A DNA stretch of 64,000 nt from Demequina sp. NBRC 110052 (GCF_002090075.1 NZ_BBRI01000004.1:124001-188000); one strand, 5' to 3'; numbered from the stretch's first letter, positions 7,449-16,159 are shown. Notes: generated from the letters alone by a model not told the origin. A program made the numbers and translations.

Positions 7449-8959
7449 TCGGACGGGCGCGATCCGTCGTGCTCACGGGGCTCACAGGCCACGTCATCGA
7501 GGTCGAGGCGCATCTCGCGTCGGGCCTTCCCGCATTCACTCTCGTGGGCCTGCCCGACGCGTCGCTCGGGGAGGCCCGCGATCGCGTGCGGGCCGCGGTC
7601 GCGTCCTCGGGCCTCACGTGGCCCGCACGACGCCTCACGGTGAATCTCTCACCTGCCTCGCTGCCGAAGTCGGGCTCCGTGACGGATCTCGCCATCGCGG
7701 TGGCGGCGCTCGCGGCGGCTCAGCTGATCTCGCCTGGCCAGGCGGCGCGGGCCGTGCACTTGGGCGAGCTGGGGCTCGATGGCCGGGTGCGGCCCGTCAG
7801 GGGAGTGCTCCCCGCGGTCGCCGCAGCGCGCGCGGCGGGGGTGTCCGAAGTCGTGGTGGCGCGCGCCGACGCCGAGGAGGCTGCGCTCGTCGACGGAGTC
7901 CAGGTCCGCGCCGTGAGCACGCTCGCGGAGCTCCTCGCCTGGTACGGAAGTGACGAGGCGCGGCCGATCGCGACGGATCCGGTGGCGCGGCCGGTCATCG
8001 AGGCCCACGAGGGAGCCCCGATGGACCTCGCCGATGTCAGGGGCCAGGACGATGCGCGGTGGGCGCTCGAGGTCGCCGCCGCAGGCGGGCACCACCTGCT
8101 CATGACGGGACCGCCGGGCGCCGGGAAGACCATGCTCGCCGCACGTCTGCCGGGGATTCTTCCCGACCTGAGCCGCGCGGACGCCATCGCAGCCACCTCG
8201 GTGCACTCTCTGGCCGGCACGCTCGACGCTGGCGCCGGACTGCTCAGGCGGCCTCCGTTCGAGGCGCCGCATCACTCCGCGTCGGCGGCCGCGATCGTGG
8301 GTGGCGGCTCGATGCTCGCGCGCCCGGGTGCGATCTCGCGGGCGCACGGGGGCGTCCTCTTCCTGGACGAGGCTCCCGAGTTCCCCGCCCGCGTGCTGCA
8401 GACCCTCCGTCAGCCGCTCGAGACAGGGGAGATCGTGCTGCACCGCGCGCACGGCGCCACGCGGTACCCCGCGCGCTTCCAGCTCGTGCTCGCCGCGAAC
8501 CCGTGTCCGTGCGGACTGTTCGCCGGCTCCGGAGAGAGGTGCGAGTGCAGCCCCTTGGCGCGCCGCCGCTACTTTGCGCGGCTTTCGGGCCCGCTGCTCG
8601 ACCGGGTGGACCTCCAAGTGCACGTGCTCCCGGTGCGCCGCGGTCTCGACGACGAGGGAGAGTCGAGCGCAGCAGTGGCCGTGCGCGTGGCCGCCGCGCG
8701 AGCCCGCGCCGCGGCTCGCCTTGAACCGCACGGGTGGACCACCAACGCGCAGGTGGGAGGCGCGTGGCTGCGGCGCCACACCTCGCAAGCGGCGTGCCGG
8801 CCGGTGTGGCGAGCACTCGACGAAGGTCGCGTGACCGCGCGAGGCGCAGACCGGGCCCTGCGGGTCGCGTGGACGCTCGCTGACCTCGAAGGAGTCGCCC
8901 AGCCGGAGCGCGAGCACGTGGAGCAGGCCCTGATGCTCCGCCACGGCGGAGTCTCGTGA
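7445..8959 (+). CDS. YifB family Mg chelatase-like AAA ATPase (ComM-like)
   Basis: A 504-residue AAA+ ATPase. The N-terminal ChlI-like domain has GLPDASLGEARDRVRAAV and FDLA-type features (LPKSGSVTDLAIAVAAL). The ATPase domain has Walker A GPPGAGKT (near residue 220) and Walker B VLFLDEAPEFP. A conserved cysteine cluster, NPCPCGLFAGSGERCECSP, resembles the family zinc site. The C-terminal domain carries the sensor-2 region. In naturally transformable bacteria the ComM relative drives branch migration during integration of incoming DNA. Its coupling to dprA (GTGA overlap) supports a recombination role. GTG at 7445 is set by the overlap with the yraN stop. Confidence 0.9.
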   Translation: MIGRARSVVLTGLTGHVIEVEAHLASGLPAFTLVGLPDASLGEARDRVRAAVASSGLTWPARRLTVNLSPASLPKSGSVTDLAIAVAALAAAQLISPGQAARAVHLGELGLDGRVRPVRGVLPAVAAARAAGVSEVVVARADAEEAALVDGVQVRAVSTLAELLAWYGSDEARPIATDPVARPVIEAHEGAPMDLADVRGQDDARWALEVAAAGGHHLLMTGPPGAGKTMLAARLPGILPDLSRADAIAATSVHSLAGTLDAGAGLLRRPPFEAPHHSASAAAIVGGGSMLARPGAISRAHGGVLFLDEAPEFPARVLQTLRQPLETGEIVLHRAHGATRYPARFQLVLAANPCPCGLFAGSGERCECSPLARRRYFARLSGPLLDRVDLQVHVLPVRRGLDDEGESSAAVAVRVAAARARAAARLEPHGWTTNAQVGGAWLRRHTSQAACRPVWRALDEGRVTARGADRALRVAWTLADLEGVAQPEREHVEQALMLRHGGVS

Positions 8960-10134
8960 ACGACAAGCGCGCCGACGCGTGGATCTCGTGGAGCGCGCTC
9001 GCGGAGCCGGCCGACGGGCTGGCGTGCGCGCTGGTCGCAACGCTCGGGCCCGAAGAGGCGCTGGCGTGGCTCCGGAGCGCCGTCGCCTGCCCGCGCGGGG
9101 CCGCGGGAGCGCTGATGGAGCGCGTAGGTGCTGGGCTCGAGTCGAGCACGCTGGCGAGACTGGTAGAGGCCGCTCCTCGCTGGGCGTCGCGGCTCGATCG
9201 CGCCGAGGCGCACCCGCATCGCGACCACGCGGCCCGCATCGGCGCGCGGATCCTGACCCCAGAGGACGATGAGTTCCCCGGAGCGCTCCGCGACCTCGGA
9301 CCGGCGACTCCGCACGCGCTGTACGTACGGGGCGATGCTGACGTCGCAGCGATGCTCGCGGACGGCATCGCGGTCGTCGGATCGCGTGCATGCACGTCGT
9401 ACGGCAGTCACGTCGCGGCGGAGCTCTCGGCCGCTGCTGTCGACCGCGGGCGTGCGATCGTCTCCGGCGGCGCGTACGGGATCGACGTCGTCGCCCACCG
9501 CGCCGCGCTCGCCGCAGGCGGCGCGACGCTCGCTGTCATGGCGGGCGGAGTCGATCGGTGGTACCCCGCAGGCAACGCCCCGTTGCTGGAGCGAGTGTGC
9601 GCCTCAGGAGCCGTCGTGAGTGAGGTTCCGCCTGGGTGGGCGCCTCACCGCAGCAGGTTCCTCACGCGCAACCGCCTGATCGCGACGGCGGCCGCGACAG
9701 TCGTCGTCGAAGCCGCGCACCGGTCGGGCGCACTGTCCACCGCCCGTCACGCGGCGCAGCTCTCGCGGCCAGTCGCCGCGGTGCCGGGGCCCGTCACCTC
9801 GGCGGCGTCCGGCGGATGCCACCGGCTGATCCGCGACGGCGTGGCCGTGATCGCCACGCGCTATGCGGAGGTCGACGAGCTGTGCGCGCCTCTAGAGGCA
9901 GCGCGTGAGGAGGGACTCGAGGGCGAGGCCACGGGTGGCTTCGGCTCGCCGGGGGAGCGTGCGGCATTCGACGCCGTGGGGGTGCGCGGCGCGACCACGG
10001 ACGAGGTGCGCATCGCGGCGGGACTGTCGCCCGTCGAGGCGCGCCGCGCGCTGGCGCGATTGCAGGCCCAGGGGCAGGTCGCGAGTGTCGACGGGCGCTG
10101 GACCCGGGTCAGAAAGGGGCGACGAACGTCCTAG
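8956..10134 (+). CDS. dprA: DNA-processing protein DprA
   Basis: A 392-residue DprA/Smf protein that binds single-stranded DNA and loads RecA. An N-terminal helical region (~1-90) precedes the Rossmann-like core. The core shows AVVGSRACTSYG, IVSGGAYGIDVVAHRAAL, PAGNAPLLERVCASGAVVSE, RFLTRNRLIATAAATVVVEA and the GGCHRLIRDGVAVI segment. A winged-helix-like C-terminal domain (GATTDEVRIAAGLSPVEARRALARLQAQGQV) ends the protein. GTG at 8956 overlaps the yifB stop by GTGA. No other competence genes are in the window, so a role in general recombination is as likely as transformation. Confidence 0.93.
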   Translation: MNDKRADAWISWSALAEPADGLACALVATLGPEEALAWLRSAVACPRGAAGALMERVGAGLESSTLARLVEAAPRWASRLDRAEAHPHRDHAARIGARILTPEDDEFPGALRDLGPATPHALYVRGDADVAAMLADGIAVVGSRACTSYGSHVAAELSAAAVDRGRAIVSGGAYGIDVVAHRAALAAGGATLAVMAGGVDRWYPAGNAPLLERVCASGAVVSEVPPGWAPHRSRFLTRNRLIATAAATVVVEAAHRSGALSTARHAAQLSRPVAAVPGPVTSAASGGCHRLIRDGVAVIATRYAEVDELCAPLEAAREEGLEGEATGGFGSPGERAAFDAVGVRGATTDEVRIAAGLSPVEARRALARLQAQGQVASVDGRWTRVRKGRRTS

Positions 10135-10201
10135 AAAAGCCGCAAATGCGGACAAAAGGGGATTGAAGGTGGGAATGATGTGACAAATGTGACTCAAGGG
10201 G

Positions 10202-10231
10202 TTGATTTGACGAGTGTGACGATGTCACAGT
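10202..10231 (+). promoter_or_regulatory. Candidate promoter of xerC with TGTGAC repeats
   Basis: TTGATT (10202-10207) and CACAGT (10226-10231) are 18 bases apart. The -10 ends 6 bases before the ATG, a leaderless layout. TGTGAC occurs at 10179-10184, 10188-10193 and 10215-10220. The last forms a palindrome, TGTGAC-GAT-GTCACA (10215-10229), that overlaps the -10, so a regulator could act here. Confidence 0.5.
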
Positions 10232-10237
10232 GTCGTC

Positions 10238-11170
10238 ATGCCGATAACGGAGCGCGACGCCGCGAGCACCCTGCTCGCTGAGTTCGAGAGCCACCTGCGC
10301 CACGAGCGCGGGCTCTCGGACAACACGGTGCGCGCGTACCTCGGCGATCTTCACCACCTCGCCGTCGCCGCGTCGGACGACGACGAGTGCGACGTCGACT
10401 CGCGTCTGGGCGGCGTGCGGCTCGCAGATCTGCGCGGCTGGCTCGCGGCGATGGCGCGCAGCGGACTCTCACGCACGACGCTCGCGCGCAGGGGAGCGGC
10501 GGCGCGTGCGTTCTACTCGTGGGCCTACGCGGCAGGCCGCCTCGACTCCAACCCTGCGCTACGGCTCGCCTCCGCGAGGCCCGCCACCACGGTGCCCGAG
10601 GTCATCTCGCTCGATGACATCGTCCTGCTGCTCGACACCGCCCGGACCCGATGCGACGACGGCGACCCGCTGCATGTGCGCGACTGGGCGATGGCAGAGC
10701 TGCTCTATGCGACCGGGATGCGCGTGGGAGAGCTCGTCGGCATCGATGTGGGCGACGTCGACCTCGCCGAGCGCCTCGTGCGTGTCATGGGCAAGGGCTC
10801 CAAGGAGCGCGTCGTCCCGTTCGGAGTGCCCGCAGGGCGCGCGCTCACCCTGTGGCTCAACGAGGCCCGCCCCGCACTCGTGAGCGGCGACACCGACGGC
10901 GCGCTGTTCCTCGGCCGCCGCGGATCCCGCGCGAACCAGCGCCAGGTCCGCGAGGCCATCCACATGCTGTGCCGGCTCGCGCGCGTGCCGGACGTCGCGC
11001 CGCACGCGCTGCGCCACACGGCCGCCACCCACCTGCTCAGCGGAGGCTCCGACCTGCGCTCGGTGCAGGAGGTGCTCGGCCACGCCAGCCTCACGACCAC
11101 CCAGCGCTACACCCATGTCTCTGCGGATCGCTTGCGGTCCGCCTACCAGCTCGCGCACCCGCGGGCCTGA
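10238..11170 (+). CDS. xerC: Tyrosine recombinase XerC
   Basis: A 310-residue integrase-family recombinase that resolves chromosome dimers at dif together with XerD and FtsK. The N-terminal SAM-like DNA-binding domain (~10-105) contains HLRHERGLSDNTVRAYLGDL. The catalytic domain carries the full tyrosine recombinase set: Arg in ATGMRVGELVGI, Lys in GKGSKERVVPFG, HALRHTAATHLL, and the nucleophile Tyr in LGHASLTTTQRYTHVS. It stands alone upstream of the sigma factor gene, as in other actinobacteria. That position, rather than next to scpA, favours XerC over XerD. Confidence 0.92.
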   Translation: MPITERDAASTLLAEFESHLRHERGLSDNTVRAYLGDLHHLAVAASDDDECDVDSRLGGVRLADLRGWLAAMARSGLSRTTLARRGAAARAFYSWAYAAGRLDSNPALRLASARPATTVPEVISLDDIVLLLDTARTRCDDGDPLHVRDWAMAELLYATGMRVGELVGIDVGDVDLAERLVRVMGKGSKERVVPFGVPAGRALTLWLNEARPALVSGDTDGALFLGRRGSRANQRQVREAIHMLCRLARVPDVAPHALRHTAATHLLSGGSDLRSVQEVLGHASLTTTQRYTHVSADRLRSAYQLAHPRA

Positions 11171-11179
11171 GGGGGAACC

Positions 11180-12019
11180 ATGTCCGAGCTCAATGCCGTG
11201 CTGTCCGAACTGCACTCGCGCCCCGAGCCCGCGCTGCGCTCCACACCGCACGCCGGAGACGACGTCGCCGCGTGGTGGGACCAGCTGCACGCGGGCGAGC
11301 AGGACAGCCGCCGCGAGTCACGCGACGCCCTCATCACGCACTTCGCGCCGCTCGTCACACAGGTCGCGACGCGCATGATCGGCAGGCTCCCCGACACGGT
11401 CGAGCTGGGCGATCTCGTCTCGTACGGGATGTTCGGGCTCATCGACGCGGTCGAGAAGTTCGAGCCCGCTCGCGGATTCAAGTTCGAGACCTACGCGGCG
11501 CAGCGCGTGCGCGGCGCCATCATCGATGAGCTGCGAGCGGCTGACTGGGTGCCGCGCTCGGTGCGGGCGAAGGCGCGCACCGTGGAGCAGGCGACGCGCC
11601 AGCTCGAGCAGACCTTGATGCGGCCGGTGACGGACGAGGACGTCGCGGAGGTGCTCGGCTGGGCCACGGCAGAGGTCCGCACCGTCCGCGCGCAGGTGGC
11701 GCTGAGCCACGTGGCGGCTCTCGACAGCCTCGGCGGCATCGGAGACGACACGGCCGCGCTCGACACCGTCGCCGCACTCGCAGTGCCGGGGGCATCCCGC
11801 ACGATCGAGCACCGCGAGACTCGCAGCCTGCTCGCGGGCGCGATCCAGCAGGTGCGTGAACGCGAGCAGGAGGTGCTGCGCCTCTACTACTACGAGAACC
11901 TCACGCTCGCGCAGATCGGCAAGATTCTCGGGGTGACCGAGTCGCGCGTCTCCCAGATCCACTCGGCGGCGGTCAAGAAGCTGCGCGAGACCCTGGTGAG
12001 CACCGGCGCGTTCGCCTGA
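11180..12019 (+). CDS. whiG: RNA polymerase sigma factor of the FliA/WhiG type
   Basis: A 279-residue alternative sigma factor (group 3). Region 2 reads ITHFAPLVTQVATRMIGRLPDTVELGDLVSYGMFGLIDAVEKFEP, with the -10-recognition segment FKFETYAAQRVRGAIIDELRAADWVPRSVR. Region 3 and region 4 (EREQEVLRLYYYENLTLAQIGKILGVTESRVSQIHSAAVKKLRE) follow. In Streptomyces the orthologue WhiG controls sporulation; in motile actinobacteria the same family transcribes flagellar and chemotaxis genes. Which applies cannot be seen here. ATG at 11180 follows GAGGGGG. The 3' end overlaps the convergent M23 gene by 47 bases. Confidence 0.92.
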   Translation: MSELNAVLSELHSRPEPALRSTPHAGDDVAAWWDQLHAGEQDSRRESRDALITHFAPLVTQVATRMIGRLPDTVELGDLVSYGMFGLIDAVEKFEPARGFKFETYAAQRVRGAIIDELRAADWVPRSVRAKARTVEQATRQLEQTLMRPVTDEDVAEVLGWATAEVRTVRAQVALSHVAALDSLGGIGDDTAALDTVAALAVPGASRTIEHRETRSLLAGAIQQVREREQEVLRLYYYENLTLAQIGKILGVTESRVSQIHSAAVKKLRETLVSTGAFA

Positions 12020-12626
12020 TCCTTCGACTTCGTGGGGCGGGAACTGGCTTGAGCCGGATGGGCCCCTGGCCGACCGTCCAGTCGAGCGGGTCAAGGTAGT
12101 CGTCCGCGTTCCGCAGCCCCCAGTGCAGGCACATGCGGGGTGTGCAGTGCGAGGCGGCTGGAAGGTCCTGCACCGTTCCCACGACGGCGCCTTGTGCGAC
12201 CGCGTCGCCCGCCGCGACTCTGGGTTCGACCGGCTGCAAGGTCGTGCGGAGTCCGTTTTCGTGCAGGAGCGAGACCACTCCGCGGTCGACGACCGTGCCG
12301 GCGTACAGCACCACGCCGTCCGCCGTCGCCACGACCGCGTCGCCGGCGCGGACCTCGAGATCGACGCCGCGATGTCCGGCACCCCACGGTGAGGCGGGCG
12401 CATCGAAGCCGTGCACCGGCCTGAACGTCACGGGTGGCACGAGCATGGCCCATGGTTCCTCGCGAGCGCTCTTCGCGCCCGCCGCAGCAGCGTCCAGCGG
12501 GTGGGCCCCCGAGAGGAGCAGGACCGCGACGACCGCGAGCAGCGCTACGACGAGGCGCGCCGGGACCGTGCGCCGCGTCGGACCGTGAGGCGAGCGGAGC
12601 GTCGGCCCGGCGTGAGCGCATGGCAT
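11973..12626 (-). CDS. Secreted M23 family metallopeptidase
   Basis: A 217-residue exported peptidase-like protein acting on the cell wall. The N-terminus has a signal peptide with a long hydrophobic core (VVALLAVVAVLLLSG, ~25-45), then a LytM/M23 domain. The zinc motif HRGVDLEV (HxxxD) is present, as are the GDAVVATADGVVLYAG and VAAGDAVAQGAVVGTV repeats. The usual H-x-H appears as C-L-H in MCLHWGLR, so the accessory histidine is a cysteine while the zinc-ligand His is kept. ATG at 12626 is preferred because it directly precedes the signal peptide, although longer in-frame starts exist. It lies convergent to the sigma gene and divergent from rpsB, its usual actinobacterial position. Confidence 0.85.
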   Translation of the reverse strand: MPCAHAGPTLRSPHGPTRRTVPARLVVALLAVVAVLLLSGAHPLDAAAAGAKSAREEPWAMLVPPVTFRPVHGFDAPASPWGAGHRGVDLEVRAGDAVVATADGVVLYAGTVVDRGVVSLLHENGLRTTLQPVEPRVAAGDAVAQGAVVGTVQDLPAASHCTPRMCLHWGLRNADDYLDPLDWTVGQGPIRLKPVPAPRSRRIRRTRRCSPGSRAAS

Positions 12627-12645
12627 GACCCCAGCGTCGGGCGTG
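12627..12645. repeat. 19-bp repeat, copy 1
   Basis: GACCCCAGCGTCGGGCGTG occurs here, directly upstream of the M23 start codon, and again exactly at 51861-51879 inside ftsK. Fourteen bases of it also occur in inverse orientation at 41130-41143, after pnp. Confidence 0.85.
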
Positions 12646-12746
12646 GGGAGGCGCGGCGAGCCCACTCTGGCGGCGGCCGGGGACGACGCCGACGCGTGCG
12701 CGAGCTGTGGACGACGGGCACGTCTTCGCGGATGGCCCCGGTCGGG

Positions 12747-12752
12747 TACGAT
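12747..12752 (+). promoter_or_regulatory. -10 element of the rpsB-tsf operon
   Basis: TACGAT in the context GGGTACGATGG is a strong actinobacterial -10 and puts the transcription start near 12759. No recognisable -35 is seen at the proper distance. Confidence 0.6.
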
Positions 12753-12760
12753 GGAGCCTG

Positions 12761-12941
12761 CATCCGGCATGCCCGGATGACATCGCGCGCCTGAAACGGC
12801 CGCCGGAAGCGGTCAACCCGCGACCGACGGACGTGCCGGTGAGGCAAGGTCCGAGTTCGCTCGGTGCCGATCCGCGCAGGCGCCAGGGGTCGATCCCTCC
12901 GGAGAGACCATCAACCGAACATCGCGGTGGGACACCACCGC
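12761..12941 (+). promoter_or_regulatory. rpsB mRNA leader with two hairpins
   Basis: CATCCGG-CATGC-CCGGATG (12761-12779) lies at the predicted extreme 5' end of the mRNA. GCGGTGG-GACA-CCACCGC (12924-12941) lies 42 bases before the start codon. Autogenous control by S2 through the leader is known in other bacteria. Whether these hairpins take part is inference. Confidence 0.5.
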
Positions 12942-12983
12942 CCTCACCCAGCACGCGTGCGCGCGTGCGGACAAGGAAGTGCC

Positions 12984-13895
12984 ATGGCCGTCGTGACCAT
13001 GCGCCAGCTGCTCGACTCGGGCGTCCACTTCGGGCACCAGACCAGCCGCTGGAACCCCAAGATGAAGCGCTTCATCTTCACCGAGCGCAACGGCATCTAC
13101 ATCATCGACCTGCAGAAGTCGCTGTCGAAGATCGACGCCGCCTACGAGTTCGTGCGCGAGACCGTCGCCCACGGCGGCACCGTGCTGTTCGTCGGCACCA
13201 AGCGTCAGGCGCAGGAGACCATCGCCGAGCAGGCCGCGCGCGTGGGCATGCCCTACGTGAACGAGCGCTGGCTGGGCGGCATGCTCACCAACTTCTCGAC
13301 CGTGAGCAAGCGCGTCGCGCGCCTCAAGGAGCTCGAGGAGATCGACTTCGACGACGTCGCCGGCTCTGGCCGTACCAAGAAGGAGCTGCTCGGCCTCCGT
13401 CGCGAGAAGGAGAAGCTCGAGAAGGTCCTCGGCGGCATCCGCGACATGGGCAAGGTTCCCTCGGTCCTGTGGGTCGTGGACTCCAACAAGGAGCACCTCG
13501 CGATCGACGAGGCCAAGAAGCTGGGCATCCCGGTCGTGGGCATCCTTGACTCGAACTGCGACCCCGACGACATCGCCTACGGCATCCCGGGCAACGACGA
13601 CGCGATCCGCTCCGTCGGTCTGCTCACCCGTGTGATCGCCGATGCGGTCGCCGACGGCATCAAGCAGCGTCACGCCGTGAAGACGGGCACTGAGGCCGAG
13701 ACCTCCGCCGACGCCGAGCCCCTTGCCGAGTGGGAGCAGGAGCTGCTCGACGGCGCCGAGGGCAAGGCCGACGAGGCGAAGGCCGAGGAGGCCCCTGCCG
13801 AGGAGAAGGCTGAGGAGGCCCCTGCCGAGGAGAAGGCCGAGGAGGCCCCCGCCGAGGACAAGGCTGAGGCGACCGCCGCGGCCGACGAGAAGTAA
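12984..13895 (+). CDS. rpsB: 30S ribosomal protein S2
   Basis: A 303-residue S2 protein of the small-subunit platform. The core (residues 1-~235) is canonical: [49 protein letters not shown] and the late [27 protein letters not shown]. Beyond the core there is a ~65-residue acidic, Ala/Glu-rich tail with three 9-residue repeats of the type [10 protein letters not shown]2 tails of this type are variable among actinobacteria and probably disordered. ATG at 12984 follows AAGGAAG. tsf follows after 9 bases in the same operon. Confidence 0.97.
   Translation: MAVVTMRQLLDSGVHFGHQTSRWNPKMKRFIFTERNGIYIIDLQKSLSKIDAAYEFVRETVAHGGTVLFVGTKRQAQETIAEQAARVGMPYVNERWLGGMLTNFSTVSKRVARLKELEEIDFDDVAGSGRTKKELLGLRREKEKLEKVLGGIRDMGKVPSVLWVVDSNKEHLAIDEAKKLGIPVVGILDSNCDPDDIAYGIPGNDDAIRSVGLLTRVIADAVADGIKQRHAVKTGTEAETSADAEPLAEWEQELLDGAEGKADEAKAEEAPAEEKAEEAPAEEKAEEAPAEDKAEATAAADEK
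13779..13859 (+). repeat. Three 27-bp tandem repeats in the rpsB tail
   Basis: Units at 13779-13805, 13806-13832 and 13833-13859 encode [18 protein letters not shown] and KAEEAPAED with only synonymous or single-base differences. This suggests recent in-frame expansion. Confidence 0.9.
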
Positions 13896-13904
13896 GGACC
13901 AGAC

Positions 13905-14744
13905 ATGGCGAACTACACCGTTGCCGACATCCAGGCGCTCCGTGAGCGCACCGGTGCCGGCATGCTCGACGTCAAGAAGGCTCTGGACGAGGCCGAGGGC
14001 GACATCGACAAGGCCGTGGACATCCTCCGCGTCAAGGGCCTCAAGGGTGTCGCGAAGCGCGAGGGCCGCTCGGCCTCCGAGGGCCTCGTGATCGCGTCCA
14101 TCGCGGACGTGGACGGCGGCCAGGTCGGCACCCTGCTCGAGCTCAACTCCGAGACCGACTTCGTCGCGAAGAACGACAAGTTCATCACGCTCGCGAACGA
14201 GGTCCTCGAGGCCGCCGCGGCCGCGGGTGCCGCGGACGCCGAGGCCGCGCTGGCCGCGCCGATCGCTGACACCACCGTGGGCGCGTACATCGACGCCGCT
14301 GCCGGCACCCTGGGCGAGAAGATCGTCCTGCGCCGCGTGGCCCGCGTCGAGGCTCCGGTCGTCACCGAGTACCTGCACCGCACCAACAAGGACCTCCCGG
14401 CTCAGGTCGGCGTTCTCGTGGGCTCGGATGCGAAGGCGGGCGAGGTCGCGCGCGACGTCGCGATGCACATCGCCGCGTACTCGCCGATCTACCTGGTGCG
14501 CGAGGACGCTCCTGAGGAGACCGTCGCCAACGAGCGTCGCGTCGCCGAGGAGACCGCGCGTGCCGAGGGCAAGCCCGAGGGCGCGCTCCCGAAGATCATC
14601 GAGGGCCGTCTCAACGGCTTCTTCAAGGAGAACACCCTGGTCGACCAGGCGTTCGCGAAGGACCCCAAGACCACGGTCGGCAAGGTCATCGAGAACACCG
14701 GCGGCGAGGTGTCCGCCTTCGCTCGCTTCCGTGTGGGAGCCTAG
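13905..14744 (+). CDS. tsf: Translation elongation factor Ts
   Basis: A 279-residue guanine-nucleotide exchange factor for EF-Tu. The N-terminal UBA-like domain has IQALRERTGAGMLDVKKALDEAEGD, the core has ELNSETDFVAKNDKF, which contacts EF-Tu, and DVAMHIAAYSPIYL follows. The C-terminal module includes EGRLNGFFKENTLVDQAF. It lies 9 bases after rpsB and shares its transcript. A short hairpin follows the stop codon. Confidence 0.97.
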   Translation: MANYTVADIQALRERTGAGMLDVKKALDEAEGDIDKAVDILRVKGLKGVAKREGRSASEGLVIASIADVDGGQVGTLLELNSETDFVAKNDKFITLANEVLEAAAAAGAADAEAALAAPIADTTVGAYIDAAAGTLGEKIVLRRVARVEAPVVTEYLHRTNKDLPAQVGVLVGSDAKAGEVARDVAMHIAAYSPIYLVREDAPEETVANERRVAEETARAEGKPEGALPKIIEGRLNGFFKENTLVDQAFAKDPKTTVGKVIENTGGEVSAFARFRVGA

Positions 14745-14760
14745 GCTCTAGCCCAGAGCC
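14744..14760 (+). terminator. Small hairpin after tsf
   Basis: GGCTCT-AGCCC-AGAGCC is a perfect 6-bp stem starting at the tsf stop codon. No T-run follows, so partial termination or mRNA 3'-end stabilisation is more likely than full termination before pyrH. Confidence 0.45.
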
Positions 14761-14799
14761 GTACAGCAGCATCCGCGCCGCGCCGTCAGGAGGTCAGCC

Positions 14800-15543
14800 A
14801 TGTCCGAGACCGTCACGATCCCGGACACGGCGCCTCCCACGGCGCGGCGCGTGCTGTTGAAGCTGTCGGGCGAGATGTTCGGCGGCGGGGGCATCGGCGT
14901 TGATCCCGATGTGATCGCGCGCGTCGCCCAGGAGATCGCCGCGGCCGTCCGCGAGGGCGTGCAGGTCGCGATCGTCGTGGGTGGCGGCAACTTCTTCCGC
15001 GGCGCCGAGCTCAGCCAGCGAGGCATGGAGCGTGCGCGCGCGGACTACATGGGCATGCTGGGCACCGTGATGAACGCCCTCGCCCTGCAGGACTTCCTCG
15101 AGCAGGCAGGCGTGGCCACGCGCGTGCAGACCGCCATCACGATGGGTCAGGTCGCCGAGCCGTACATTCCATTGCGTGCGATCCGCCACCTCGAGAAGGG
15201 GCGCGTGGTGATCTTTGCCGCAGGTGCGGGCATGCCGTACTTCTCGACTGACACCGTGTCGGTGCAGCGCGCGCTCGAGGTGCGGTGCGACGAGGTCATC
15301 ATGGGCAAGAACGGCGTGGACGCCGTCTACACCGCGGACCCGCGCAAGGATCCGCAGGCCGAGCGTCTGGAGCACGTCACCTACCGGCAGGCGCTCGAGC
15401 AGCGCCTCAACGTGATGGACGCCTCGGCGTTCTCGCTCGCGATGGACAACCGCGTGCCGATGGTGGTGTTCGGACTCGAGGAGACCGGAAACGTGACCCG
15501 AGCACTGCTCGGTGAGAGAATCGGCACGCTGGTGACGGCCTGA
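14800..15543 (+). CDS. pyrH: UMP kinase
   Basis: A 247-residue amino-acid-kinase-fold enzyme that phosphorylates UMP to UDP in pyrimidine synthesis. Visible motifs are [18 protein letters not shown], the nucleotide loop [28 protein letters not shown], the UMP-binding region PYFSTDT, and the late [15 protein letters not shown] at 14800 follows AGGAGG at ideal spacing. frr is 27 bases downstream, the standard order. Confidence 0.97.
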   Translation: MSETVTIPDTAPPTARRVLLKLSGEMFGGGGIGVDPDVIARVAQEIAAAVREGVQVAIVVGGGNFFRGAELSQRGMERARADYMGMLGTVMNALALQDFLEQAGVATRVQTAITMGQVAEPYIPLRAIRHLEKGRVVIFAAGAGMPYFSTDTVSVQRALEVRCDEVIMGKNGVDAVYTADPRKDPQAERLEHVTYRQALEQRLNVMDASAFSLAMDNRVPMVVFGLEETGNVTRALLGERIGTLVTA

Positions 15544-15570
15544 GCCGTCAGCCATGACAAGGAGACACAC

Positions 15571-16128
15571 GTGATTGACGAGATCCTCCTCGACGCAGAG
15601 GACAACATGGACAAGGCCGTGGAGGTCGCGAAGGACAACTTCGCGTCGATCCGTTCGGGCCAGGCCTCGGCCGCGATGTTTGCGAACATCGCCGTGGACT
15701 ACTACGGCGCCCCCACGCCGCTGCAGCAGCTCGCCTCGATCACCGTGCCGGAGGCTCGCACCGTCGTGATCTCCCCGTACGACGTCTCCGCGAAGAAGGA
15801 GATCGAGACCGCGCTGCGCAACTCGGACCTGGGCATCAACCCGAGCGACGACGGCAAGGTGTTGCGCATCAACATGCCGCAGCTCACGGAGGAGCGCCGC
15901 CGGGACTACGTCAAGCTCGCGAAGACGAGGGCCGAGGAGGCCCGCGTGACGGTCCGCAACATGCGCCGCAAGGCGAAGGATCAGATCGACGCCGCCGTCA
16001 AGGATGGCGAGGTCGGCGAGGACGAGGGCACGCGCGGCGAGAAGGACCTGGACGCGCTCACCAAGAAGCACGTCGACGCGATCGACGCGCTGCTCGCTCA
16101 CAAGGAGAGCGAGCTGCTCGAGGTCTGA
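15571..16128 (+). CDS. frr: Ribosome recycling factor
   Basis: A 185-residue L-shaped protein that splits post-termination ribosomes with EF-G. It shows the conserved ASAAMFANIAVDYYGAPTPLQQLASITVPEARTV region, and the helical-domain signature LTEERRRDYVKLAKTRAEEARVTVRNMRRKAKD. The length is normal. GTG at 15571 follows AAGGAG. Confidence 0.97.
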   Translation: MIDEILLDAEDNMDKAVEVAKDNFASIRSGQASAAMFANIAVDYYGAPTPLQQLASITVPEARTVVISPYDVSAKKEIETALRNSDLGINPSDDGKVLRINMPQLTEERRRDYVKLAKTRAEEARVTVRNMRRKAKDQIDAAVKDGEVGEDEGTRGEKDLDALTKKHVDAIDALLAHKESELLEV

Positions 16129-16159
16129 TGCGCAGGGCCAGCAAGCGCGGAGGCGGCCG

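Larger units (their letters stand above)
12627..12983. other. Divergent M23-rpsB intergenic region with the rpsB leader
   Basis: No gene is supported in these 357 bases. It contains the 19-bp repeat, the rpsB -10 element (12747-12752), and a long predicted rpsB leader of about 225 bases. The leader carries two perfect hairpins, at 12761-12779 and 12924-12941. Confidence 0.75.

Noticed and set aside
10238..11170. xerC gene as a phage integrase
   Set aside because: Length, motifs and its fixed place before the sigma-rpsB region match housekeeping XerC, and no att-like duplication was seen.
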